Positions 41,443-49,589 of a stretch of DNA of 64,000 nucleotides are shown in pieces. How positions within the stretch are numbered: position 1 is the first letter of the stretch; each line of letters opens with the position of its first letter. A program made the translations under genes and the position numbers. The notes below the pieces were generated by a model that was not told the origin of the DNA, did not search any database, and saw only the letters and a program-made list of their open reading frames with translations. This stretch comes from CAWJMF01 sp963843945. GTDB lineage: Bacteria; Vulcanimicrobiota; Vulcanimicrobiia; Vulcanimicrobiales; Vulcanimicrobiaceae. The stretch is taken from NCBI GenBank assembly GCA_963843945.1, contig CAWJMF010000005.1, positions 99,131 to 163,130 on the forward strand, written 5' to 3'.

Positions 41443-43791
41443 TTGGCCAAGCAATCAAGCCCGACTTTAGCGGAGCCCGCAGCACCGAAGCTCCCCGTTC
41501 AGGATGAGCTGCCGTTCCCGCCCACGCCATCGGCAAGCATAGCCGGTCGCACGATGCAAGATTCGGTGTACCGCCAACGCGTCGAACCGCGCCGGCTACC
41601 CGAGGACGCGCCGAATATTCTCATCGTCCTTATCGACGATTGCGGTCCGGGTCTGCCGAGCCCGTTGGGGGGCGAAGTACATACCCCGATCTTCAAGAAA
41701 GTGTTGGACGCGGGGATCGGCTACAACCGGTTTCACACGACGGCGATGTGCTCGCCGACGCGCGCCTCGCTCTTGACGGGTAGAAACCATCACCACGTGA
41801 GCGCTGGGCAGATCGCCGAGTTCGGGAACGACTGGGACGGCTACGCCGGAATCCAGCCGAAAAGCAGCGCGATGGTTCCCGAAGTCTTAAAGGCCTACGG
41901 CTACAGTACCGCCGCTTTCGGTAAGTGGCACAATACGCCGGCCGATCAGACGACTGCCGCTGGGCCCTTCGAGTACTGGCCTACCGGCTACGGCTTTGAA
42001 TATTTCTATGGGTTTCTCGCCGGCGAGGCGTCTCAGTGGGAGCCGAGCCTCGTTCGCAACACGACCATCGTCGAACCGCCCAAAACACCCGAACAAGGCT
42101 ACCACCTTAGCGAGGACCTTGCGGACGACGCCATCGACTGGCTACGGAAACACAAGGCGTTTCAGCCGGACAAACCATTCTTCATGTACTGGGCGTCAGG
42201 AGCGCTGCACGGGCCGCATCACATCGCGAAGGACTGGGCGGACAAATATAAAGGCAAGTTCGACGATGGATGGGACGCGTATCGCGAGCGAGTCTTCGAG
42301 AAGGCCAAGGCCAAGGGTTGGATCCCCGCCGAGGCGCAGCTCACCTCGCGACATCCGAGCATGGCCGCCTGGGACAGCATTCCCGAGAGCGAACGGCCGT
42401 TCCAGCGCCGCCTGATGGAAGTGTTTGCGGGATTCGCTGAGCACGTCGACACACAGGTCGGTCGCATCGTCGATGAAATCGGCGCACTGGATTATCTCGA
42501 GAACACCCTGATATTCTACATCTGGGGTGACAACGGATCGTCGGCCGAAGGCCAAAATGGGACGATCAGCGAGTTGCTGGCGCAAAACAGCATTCCAACG
42601 ACGATCCAGCAGCATCTCGATGCACTCGACAAGCTCGGCGGCCTGGACGCGCTAGGCTCGCCGAAGACGGACAACATGTACCATTCTGGTTGGGCGTGGG
42701 CCGGAAGCACGCCATATCAGGCGACGAAGCTCGTCGCTTCGCATTTCGGCGGCACGCGGAATCCCATGGCGGTGCAATGGCCGGCCCGGATCAAGCCGGA
42801 CCCCGCACCGCGCTCGCAGTTTCACCACGTCAACGACATCGTTCCGACCATCTACGAGGTGCTGGGTATCACGGCGCCGCGCGTCGTTAACGGTATAGCG
42901 CAGGATCGCATCGACGGGGTGAGCCTGGCGTACTCCTTTGGCGACGGTGACGCGCCGGGGCGTTTGCTGACCCAATATTTTGAAATCATGGGTAGCCGCG
43001 GCATCTATCACGAGGGCTGGTTCGCGTCCGCTTTCGGTCCAAGAGTACCCTGGGCTCCAGGTTTGGCGGCGAGTGTAGCAACCTGGACGCCCGACCACGA
43101 TCGCTGGGAGCTTTACAACCTCGAGGAAGATTGGTCGCAGGCGAACGATCTCGCTGAAAAGATGCCCGAAAAGCTCGCCGAGTTAAAGGAGCTTTTCGCG
43201 ATTGAATTCGCACGAAATAACGGATATCCGGTGGGTGGCGGCCTCTGGGTGTTGCTGCACCCAGAGAATCGTGTCGCCGTTCCCTATACGAAGTGGAGCT
43301 TCCCCGGGCGCATCACGCGAATGCCCGAATTTACGGCGCCCGCGCTCGGGACCCGAGCCAACGTCGTCACGATTGAGGTGGACATTCCAGAAAGCGCAAA
43401 CGGCGTGCTCTATTCGCTTGGGGCGTTTTCGGGCGGCCTGAGCTGTTACGTCCGAGACGGCGCGTTGTGCTACGAATATAATCTCTTCGAGATTCAGCGA
43501 ACCCAAATTAAGGCACCGAAAAAGCTACCCGTTGGGAAGGCGACAATCGAGGTGCGAACGGCCTACGCAGGAACTCCGAGGCCTGCAGGCGCGCTCGAAG
43601 TAACGCTTATCGTCGACGGCGCAGAGGTGGCGCACGGGCAGGTGCCGGTTTCTGCCCCGCTAGCGTTCACGGCCAACGGGTGCCTGAACATCGGTACCGA
43701 CCTTGGTTCACCCGTCTCAATAGACTACTACGAGCAGGCACCCTTCACGTTTAACGGCACCATCGATCGAATGTCCGTGGCGTATACCTAG
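41443..43791 (+). CDS. arylsulfatase (CSPTR type)
   Basis: A sulfatase of 782 residues. NILIVLIDDCGPG carries the metal aspartates, FHTTAMCSPTRASLLTG the formylglycine motif C103-S-P-T-R, and AAFGKWHNTP, SGALHGPHH and YIWGDNGSS the other metal and sulfate-site residues. A C-terminal extension of about 170 residues is beta-rich (VEVRTAYAGTPRP-like), as in the large PAS/arylsulfatase group of soil bacteria. No signal peptide is evident. AAGGAG six bases before the TTG at 41443 supports this start; the ATG at 41380 would add a basic tail. It should be activated by the FGE at 27.5 kb. Confidence 0.9.
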   Translation: MAKQSSPTLAEPAAPKLPVQDELPFPPTPSASIAGRTMQDSVYRQRVEPRRLPEDAPNILIVLIDDCGPGLPSPLGGEVHTPIFKKVLDAGIGYNRFHTTAMCSPTRASLLTGRNHHHVSAGQIAEFGNDWDGYAGIQPKSSAMVPEVLKAYGYSTAAFGKWHNTPADQTTAAGPFEYWPTGYGFEYFYGFLAGEASQWEPSLVRNTTIVEPPKTPEQGYHLSEDLADDAIDWLRKHKAFQPDKPFFMYWASGALHGPHHIAKDWADKYKGKFDDGWDAYRERVFEKAKAKGWIPAEAQLTSRHPSMAAWDSIPESERPFQRRLMEVFAGFAEHVDTQVGRIVDEIGALDYLENTLIFYIWGDNGSSAEGQNGTISELLAQNSIPTTIQQHLDALDKLGGLDALGSPKTDNMYHSGWAWAGSTPYQATKLVASHFGGTRNPMAVQWPARIKPDPAPRSQFHHVNDIVPTIYEVLGITAPRVVNGIAQDRIDGVSLAYSFGDGDAPGRLLTQYFEIMGSRGIYHEGWFASAFGPRVPWAPGLAASVATWTPDHDRWELYNLEEDWSQANDLAEKMPEKLAELKELFAIEFARNNGYPVGGGLWVLLHPENRVAVPYTKWSFPGRITRMPEFTAPALGTRANVVTIEVDIPESANGVLYSLGAFSGGLSCYVRDGALCYEYNLFEIQRTQIKAPKKLPVGKATIEVRTAYAGTPRPAGALEVTLIVDGAEVAHGQVPVSAPLAFTANGCLNIGTDLGSPVSIDYYEQAPFTFNGTIDRMSVAYT

Positions 43792-43826
43792 TGGCGGGCG
43801 ACGATCCCAAATAGCAAGGAGTGGCT

Positions 43827-44330
43827 ATGAACAGGTCGGTCGGCATAACTGCAGCGGTGATCTTTGGGATCGCGAGTGCAGTCCAAGTCTTTCCGGCTTC
43901 GTCGGCGGCGCTGAGTTCAATGTTCGGCGTCTACGTCTACCCAACAAAGGACCAGAGCGAGACGCAGCAAGACAACGACGAATCTATCTGCTACAAATCC
44001 GCTCGCAGCAAGACCGGCGTCGACCCGGCAAACCTGCCACCTGCGGTCGCGGCAAGTCCCCAGCCTAAGCAAGGCGGCGCCGTGCGCGGTGCCGCGGGCG
44101 GTGCTGCGGGAGGCGCGGCAATCGGAGCAGTTGCCGGCAACGCGGGCCAAGGAGCGGCAATCGGCGCGGTTGCCGGTGCTATTGTCGGGCGAGGACGCCA
44201 AAACGCAGTCAATACCGCCGAGCAGAACTACGCAAAATCCAATGCGCAAGCGCAGCAGTCACAAAGCATGGATAACTTCCGGCGCGCGTTCTCAGCCTGT
44301 CTCGAGTCGAAAGGTTACACGGTAAAGTAG
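43827..44330 (+). CDS. glycine-zipper secreted protein (YMGG-like)
   Basis: A 167-residue exported protein: signal VIFGIASAVQVFPASSA, then GVYVYPTKDQSETQQDNDES with a cysteine, a Pro/Ala linker, and a glycine zipper GAAGGAAGGAAIGAVAGNAG repeated as GAAIGAVAGAIVG. The C-terminus ends ACLESKGYTVK, a pattern frequent in outer-membrane glycine-zipper proteins. These often insert in or associate with membranes under stress. The ATG at 43827 is chosen because AAGGAG precedes it by five bases. It follows the sulfatase by 35 bases on the same strand. Confidence 0.8.
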   Translation: MNRSVGITAAVIFGIASAVQVFPASSAALSSMFGVYVYPTKDQSETQQDNDESICYKSARSKTGVDPANLPPAVAASPQPKQGGAVRGAAGGAAGGAAIGAVAGNAGQGAAIGAVAGAIVGRGRQNAVNTAEQNYAKSNAQAQQSQSMDNFRRAFSACLESKGYTVK

Positions 44331-44572
44331 TCAGCCGAACCAGAATCGCCGATATTTCTTTGCGAAAGGGTTAAACTTGTTTTGCCTTGATTGGCGGCTC
44401 GATTGGCTGGGAGTTCGGAACCATGACTCGCGCTCGACCTCATTCTCAAACGAGTCGGCAATAGACTAACCGCATGAAGCAGGACCAAACGCAGGCGGAT
44501 TATTGGCGGTTCCGAGCGCCGGCGGAGGGGGCGCACTTTTGCCAGGCACTATGTATTATCCCGAGCCGCCGG

Positions 44573-44660
44573 GGGAGAGGGTGGGATTCGAACCCACGGA
44601 CGATTCATCACCGTCTGCGGTTTTCAAGACCGCTGCATTAAACCGCTCTGCCACCTCTCC
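44573..44660 (-). tRNA. tRNA-Ser(TGA)
   Basis: The minus strand folds as a class II tRNA. The acceptor GGAGAGG pairs with CCTCTCC. The anticodon stem GCGGT/ACCGC surrounds CTTGAAA, giving anticodon TGA. The variable arm is GACGGTGATGAATCGTC and the T arm is GTGGGTTCGAATCCCAC. CCA is not encoded. The base at the discriminator position (complement of 44573) is C, whereas bacterial tRNA-Ser normally has G73. Confidence 0.95.
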
Positions 44661-44826
44661 ATGATGGGAAACCCCTGCGTCACAAGATTCTTCGGATTTC
44701 GACTTCTCTGGCTTCGACCGCGGGGACGCGATTAGCTCACTGCTGAGTCACATTCGCGTCCCGGGCCTGGTCGCCAAGGGGCGCCAACGATTGCCGTCGA
44801 CGGCAACCGTTGGGTCTCCCCGACAT

Positions 44827-45633
44827 CTAGACCGACTGCGCAGCGCTGAGAATTACTTCTACCACGCGGTCTGGTTGCGAGAGCATCGGCACGTGGCTCG
44901 AATCGAGTTCGGTCGTCTTGGCTTTCATGCGCTTCGCAAGAAAGCGTTCAAGCTCCGGGTTGACGGTGTGATCCTTCTTTCCGACGATGTACCAACTCGG
45001 TTTGCTCTTCCACGCAACGCCCGGCGCATCGTGCGCAAAGATGTTGGCAGCCGGCGCGCCCTGCGTCGCCCACACCAACTGTTGCTCAGCCGCCGAGAGA
45101 TCGCCGCAAAAATACTGTAGGCCTTCTTTGGTCAGCCAGATACGTCCATCGACGACTTTGATGTGCTTGAGCACGTCGGTCGCGGGGAAATTCTGCTGTA
45201 TGCTCTGCGATGTCTCGCCGGCAGCAGTATCGGGAGCAAGCGCGTTGATAAAAACGAGGGCTTTCACGCGCGGGTCGGTTCCGGCGGCCGTAATCACCGT
45301 GCCACCATATGAATGTCCGACAAGAACGATTGGAGCCTTCACGACGTCCATTGCCCACTTGACAAAAGTGACGTCGTTTTCGGGCGTGTTGAGCGGGTAC
45401 TGCGCCGCAATGCAATCGTAGCCTTGCGCTTGCAGCGGCCCCATCACTTTGGTAAAGCACGACCCGTCAGCCCAAAGACCGTGACAGAACACGATGCTCG
45501 GCTTTCCCGAGCCACTCATCGCAGCCACTTCCGTTTGTGCCGATGCATAGGAGTAGGTCGCCGCGGCAGCACCAATCGCTGCCACGCTCGTCTCAAGGAA
45601 TCGACCGCGTTTGATGAATATGTTCGAAGACAT
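44827..45633 (-). CDS. secreted alpha/beta hydrolase
   Basis: A 268-residue alpha/beta hydrolase with a Tat-like signal (KRGRFLETSVAAIGAAAATY). It has the oxyanion strand IVFCHGLWADGSCFTKV, nucleophile elbow VGHSYGG, acid region VGKKDHTVNP and the catalytic histidine in DSSHVPMLSQP. It belongs to the group of EstC/salicylate-esterase-like small hydrolases common in soil bacteria; the ester substrate is unknown. No partner gene is on the same strand. Confidence 0.85.
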   Translation of the reverse strand: MSSNIFIKRGRFLETSVAAIGAAAATYSYASAQTEVAAMSGSGKPSIVFCHGLWADGSCFTKVMGPLQAQGYDCIAAQYPLNTPENDVTFVKWAMDVVKAPIVLVGHSYGGTVITAAGTDPRVKALVFINALAPDTAAGETSQSIQQNFPATDVLKHIKVVDGRIWLTKEGLQYFCGDLSAAEQQLVWATQGAPAANIFAHDAPGVAWKSKPSWYIVGKKDHTVNPELERFLAKRMKAKTTELDSSHVPMLSQPDRVVEVILSAAQSV

Positions 45634-45833
45634 AGCATCCCTTCCGTCGATGTAGTGCGAGACTCGTTCGGTTCACAGGCGTTCAGAAGGGCTCCTCCTA
45701 ACAAGAGTCTTTCGAAAATCGGCTTGCAGACACGTCGCGAGAACGCCCGGATTGCGTCCATCTTCGTCACGTTCGAGGACAGTTTCGCCGAGAGGCCAAC
45801 GTGACACCGAAGCACGAGGAGTTCGAGGTGGGT

Positions 45834-47021
45834 ATGCGCCGATTGCGCTTTCTTGCAGCCGCCGCGTTAACGGGCGTCACCGTCACCTGCGGACTAGCGC
45901 GGGCCACTCCCGCGGCGAGACCCGTTCCTCATCAGCCCATCACGCAACTCGTCGACGAAGCGGACGCGTATCAGGCAAATCCCGCACACACGGGCCAAAG
46001 CGGCGCCGTTTTGCGCCTGCCGCTTCACATCCGCTGGATCCGCAACGTGGGGGCGCAGTACTACACATCGCCGGTCATCGCCGGCGGAAAGATCGCAGTT
46101 AGCGCGGGTTTTTCGGTGATCGCACTGAGCGCGGCTAGCGGAAACGTCCTTTGGAGCAGCCCGTCCCCTGAAGGTTGGAGCGGTCTCGCGCAGGCCCGTG
46201 GAGTGGTCTACGCCGCGCAGACGTTTGGGGGGCCGTTGGTCGCAGCATTCGATTTCTCGACCGGACGTACGCTCTGGAGCCAAGCCATTCCGAATCCGGA
46301 TGCGATCGATCCGCCCGTCGTTGCGGGGAACGTCGTCTATGTGGCCGGCGGAGCTCCGACGACCCTCTACGCGCTTCGAGCACAAGATGGCGCTCCGCTT
46401 TGGTCCGAGCCCGTAACCTTCGAGAATTTCGGCACGACCCCCACCGTTGCCAACGGCCGCGTCTACGTATCTTACGAGTGCGATGGAACGTACGCATTTA
46501 CGCTCGCGGGTTTACCGATCTGGCACTTTCCCGGCGCTTGCTCGGGCGTCTCCGGCTCCGCTCCGGCATTCTATCAGGGTAAGCTCTACGTTCAAGCGAC
46601 CTTCGAGACGGAGGGCACGGTCCTTACTGAAGGGACCATCCTCAACGCCTTTAACGGGGCACTCTTGGGGACGTTCGGCAGCAATAGCTCGCCGGCTTTC
46701 GCCGCGGGCTTGGAATTCGTGGCATCCGGCTCGGGGCTGCAGGCGTTAAATGCCGCGACGAGCGGAATCTCCTGGACGGCAAGCATTGGAAACGATTCGT
46801 TCATCACGCCGCCCCTCGTCGTCGGTAATCTGGTATTTGCGGAAGGACAAACGGGGACGCTCTACGCGTTTGATTTCCGCACCGGACAACTGCTTCAATC
46901 GATCGCCTTGGGCGCACCAATTTACCGCGAAGGCGGGTTTCTACCGGTCGGCCTCGCCGCCGCACAGGGCATCTTGGTCGCGCCGGCCGGCAATTACGTC
47001 GCCGTGCTCAGCGGCTCGTGA
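45834..47021 (+). CDS. secreted PQQ-like beta-propeller protein
   Basis: A 395-residue exported protein (signal FLAAAALTGVTVTCGLARA). The rest is a beta-propeller of PQQ-type repeats: VIAGGKIAVSAGFSVIALSA, SGNVLWSSPSPEGW, GRTLWSQAIPNPDAIDPPVV, GAPLWSEPVTFENFGTTPTV and LQALNAATSGISWTAS. The repeats end in the W-docking pattern. It lacks dehydrogenase-specific calcium and PQQ-ring residues, so it is probably a structural or binding propeller like BamB. The ATG at 45834 is chosen over the GTG at 45801 because it gives a compact signal peptide. Confidence 0.78.
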   Translation: MRRLRFLAAAALTGVTVTCGLARATPAARPVPHQPITQLVDEADAYQANPAHTGQSGAVLRLPLHIRWIRNVGAQYYTSPVIAGGKIAVSAGFSVIALSAASGNVLWSSPSPEGWSGLAQARGVVYAAQTFGGPLVAAFDFSTGRTLWSQAIPNPDAIDPPVVAGNVVYVAGGAPTTLYALRAQDGAPLWSEPVTFENFGTTPTVANGRVYVSYECDGTYAFTLAGLPIWHFPGACSGVSGSAPAFYQGKLYVQATFETEGTVLTEGTILNAFNGALLGTFGSNSSPAFAAGLEFVASGSGLQALNAATSGISWTASIGNDSFITPPLVVGNLVFAEGQTGTLYAFDFRTGQLLQSIALGAPIYREGGFLPVGLAAAQGILVAPAGNYVAVLSGS

Positions 47022-47053
47022 ATCTTCCGGCGGCGGCCCTGTAGCAGTTCGCG

Positions 47054-47671
47054 ATGACTCCGGCAACCGCAATCCTATTCTTGGGCTACCTCGCGTCCGC
47101 GCTCGTGTTCACGGCGTTTTTCATGCGTTCGCGCGCGCGTTTGCGGCAAGTCAGCATCGCCAGCAACGTCAGTTTTATTCTGTACGGTGCGCTGGGGCAC
47201 GTGATACCGGTGCTCATCCTGCACTCGTCGTTGCTTCCCCTCAACATTTGGCGCCTGTGGGAGATCAACCGGACGAAAAAGGCCATCCGAAACGCAATCG
47301 AGGGCGATCTCCGCATGGATTGGCTCGAACCTTTTGCACAGCCGGTCGAGCTGCAAGCCGGCGATCGACTCTTCGAGCGAAACGACCTCGGCGACAAGAC
47401 CTACTTTATCGTCTCGGGCCGGATGCATCTTCCGGAATCGGGCGTCGATCTCGGGCCAGGTATGCTGCTCGGCGAGGTGGCGATGTTCTCGCCGGAGCAC
47501 CGCCGCACGCAAAGCGCGGTAGCCTCGACCGAAACGCGCCTGCTCTCGATGACGCAAGACGAACTCTTCACGCTCTATCGTCGCTATCCCGACTTCGGTG
47601 TCTACTTGCTTCGTTTGGTCACGGCCCGGCTGCTCGAGAACGAGCGCCATCTCGAAGCGGAACGGGACTAA
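47054..47671 (+). CDS. membrane protein with a C-terminal cyclic-nucleotide-binding domain
   Basis: A 205-residue protein: three N-terminal membrane helices (AILFLGYLASALVFTAFFM, VSFILYGALGHVIPVLIL and a third), then a cNMP-binding-like domain with LQAGDRLFERNDLGDKTYFI, VSGRMHL, GPGMLLGEVAMFSPEHRRT and ALSMTQDELFTL-like helices. The phosphate-binding cassette GEVAMFSPEHRR retains G-E but not the canonical arginine spacing of CRP, so ligand binding is uncertain. Small proteins of this architecture occur in many bacteria near membrane sensors. Confidence 0.75.
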   Translation: MTPATAILFLGYLASALVFTAFFMRSRARLRQVSIASNVSFILYGALGHVIPVLILHSSLLPLNIWRLWEINRTKKAIRNAIEGDLRMDWLEPFAQPVELQAGDRLFERNDLGDKTYFIVSGRMHLPESGVDLGPGMLLGEVAMFSPEHRRTQSAVASTETRLLSMTQDELFTLYRRYPDFGVYLLRLVTARLLENERHLEAERD

Positions 47672-49497
47672 GGCGACGGCGCCGCGGGCGGAGGGTTCGG
47701 ATCGTTGAGCGCCGCCGCCATCGCGCGGTAGACGTTGAGACGGCCGCAACCCTCGTTGGGATCGCCGATATCGTCGGCCGTCGCGCAGAGCAACTGCTTC
47801 ATCGCGCTCGCACTTTGGTACGCGGGATTCACCGAGACGATCAGCGCTGACGCGCCGGCGATATGGGGAGCCGACATCGACGTCCCGGCGATCGAGACTT
47901 GGCAATCGACGGGCGGCGTCGTCGCAAACGACGGGTAGTCGTCGAAGCACGCGCCGGTGAACGACTGATCGCTGGGCGAAGACTGGTAGGGCGTCGTTGT
48001 CCAGATATTGTCGATCCAGTGCAGCTGGTCGATCGGGTTCGTGCCGATCCCTTCGGAGGCGGCCGGATCGCCGCCGGGCGCGACGATGCCCCACGCGGCA
48101 CTGCTGCCGGCGGCCGCGCCGGGCGATCCCGCGTTCGAGTACGACGCGACGTACTCGATTGGATTCGCGACGCTGCCGCTCGAATTTCCGGCGCCGTTCG
48201 GCTGGCCGTCGGCGAGTCCGGTCGCTCCCGCCGCGATGACTCCCTGATCGCAAGCCGGTGCCTCGAGCGCGGCGATCGAACCCGGCTTCGAGTCGTTGCC
48301 GGACGCCGCCACGACGATGATGTTCGCTGCAATCGCGTCCGCGATGGCGGCACCCTCGAGCGGATCGGGGTCGACTCCCGCGCTCCTACAACTCGCTCCG
48401 CCGAGGCTTAGGTTGATTACGTTGACTTGCTGCGCGGTCGCGTCGGTCAGCGCCGAAACGATGTCGCGATCGTCGATGCCGCACTGCGGATCCGTCGACT
48501 GGGGATTCACGCAGTTGTCGTCGGGAGTCGGGACCACCCGGTAGCCATAGAGTAGGACGTTTCCACCCGTGCCGGTGAAACCGAAACCGTTGCCGGTATC
48601 TGCCGCGGCCAAACCGGAGACGTCGGTCCCGTGGCCGAGCGTGTCGGTCGCGAAATTCGATGTCGACTGCGTTCCGCTGGGATTGGTAATGAAGCACTTC
48701 TGATAGACGATCTTGCCGTGCAGTTCCGGGTGCGTGCTGTCTTCCCCGGTGTCGATCACGGCGATCTTTACCGCGCTCGAGCCGAGCGCTTTGGCGCTCG
48801 AGACGCCGCTGCCGTTGCCCGGCTGCGAATAGGCGAAGGCGTGCTCGAGCCGGATCGCGTGCATGTCCCACTGACCGGGGACGCCGGAGTTCTCTTCGAG
48901 CGGACCGACCTCGAACGTTGCCGGGGGCGCGGTCGCGCCCGACGTCGGCGGAACCGTGTTGGTAAATCCGGTGAAGTACGGGTCGCTCGTGAAGTATGGA
49001 CTGGTCACCGACGACGGGTAGCGCGGCAAACCGGCCGGACCGGCGGCGCGCACGCCGGGCTGCGTGCGTAGCGCAGCTTCGAGCGTCGCCGCCTGCGCCG
49101 GTGGAACCGCGAGCACGCGCGTCACGAGACCGGCATGCGGGAACTCGTACTCCTTCTGCAAGCTCGCGCCGAGCGCACGCTCGCGGCCGGCGATTTGCGA
49201 ACGCGAGGTCGACGCGAACGCGCTCGTATACGTGACCGCAATCAAGCCGGCTGGTGCCGAGGGGAACGTCTCTCGACGGCGTGGGGCGTAGTGGCGGCGC
49301 GTTCCGCTCGACGCACTGACTGCGGCCGACGCTGCGCCTGCGCTTGTCGGACAGGCGTACGCACTCGTTGCGCCGCTGGGCAACGGCGTTGGGCTCGAAC
49401 CGGTCACCGGCGTTCCGCCGCCGCCGCTGCACGCGGCGAGCAACAGCGTCGACAAGGCGATCGCCGTTGTTCCCTGCCTGCCCAAGGTATCTCTCAT
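47668..49497 (-). CDS. S8 (subtilisin-like) serine protease lipoprotein
   Basis: A 609-residue lipoprotein: signal with lipobox LLLAAC at Cys23, a low-complexity linker, a propeptide-like region, then the catalytic triad D249 (IAVIDTGEDSTHPEL), H289 (TLGHGTDVSGLAA) and Ser in IAGTSMSAPHIAGASALI. Cysteine pairs in the domain suggest disulfides. It is an exported protease, probably anchored in the outer leaflet, that degrades proteins for nutrition or matures surface proteins. The ATG at 49497 is chosen over one 15 bases earlier because it begins the signal peptide. Confidence 0.9.
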   Translation of the reverse strand: MRDTLGRQGTTAIALSTLLLAACSGGGGTPVTGSSPTPLPSGATSAYACPTSAGAASAAVSASSGTRRHYAPRRRETFPSAPAGLIAVTYTSAFASTSRSQIAGRERALGASLQKEYEFPHAGLVTRVLAVPPAQAATLEAALRTQPGVRAAGPAGLPRYPSSVTSPYFTSDPYFTGFTNTVPPTSGATAPPATFEVGPLEENSGVPGQWDMHAIRLEHAFAYSQPGNGSGVSSAKALGSSAVKIAVIDTGEDSTHPELHGKIVYQKCFITNPSGTQSTSNFATDTLGHGTDVSGLAAADTGNGFGFTGTGGNVLLYGYRVVPTPDDNCVNPQSTDPQCGIDDRDIVSALTDATAQQVNVINLSLGGASCRSAGVDPDPLEGAAIADAIAANIIVVAASGNDSKPGSIAALEAPACDQGVIAAGATGLADGQPNGAGNSSGSVANPIEYVASYSNAGSPGAAAGSSAAWGIVAPGGDPAASEGIGTNPIDQLHWIDNIWTTTPYQSSPSDQSFTGACFDDYPSFATTPPVDCQVSIAGTSMSAPHIAGASALIVSVNPAYQSASAMKQLLCATADDIGDPNEGCGRLNVYRAMAAALNDPNPPPAAPSP

Positions 49498-49589
49498 GCC
49501 TGCCCTCGCCACGATCTTACGGCTTGCGCGTCTTGCTCGCGCGTTTCAACGCGCGCCGTGCCGCTCACTCTCAGAATCTCGCACGGGGC

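Noticed and set aside
44080..44200. Repeat array in the glycine-zipper gene
   Set aside because: The repeats are codon-level glycine/alanine zipper repeats within a protein, not a DNA repeat element or CRISPR.
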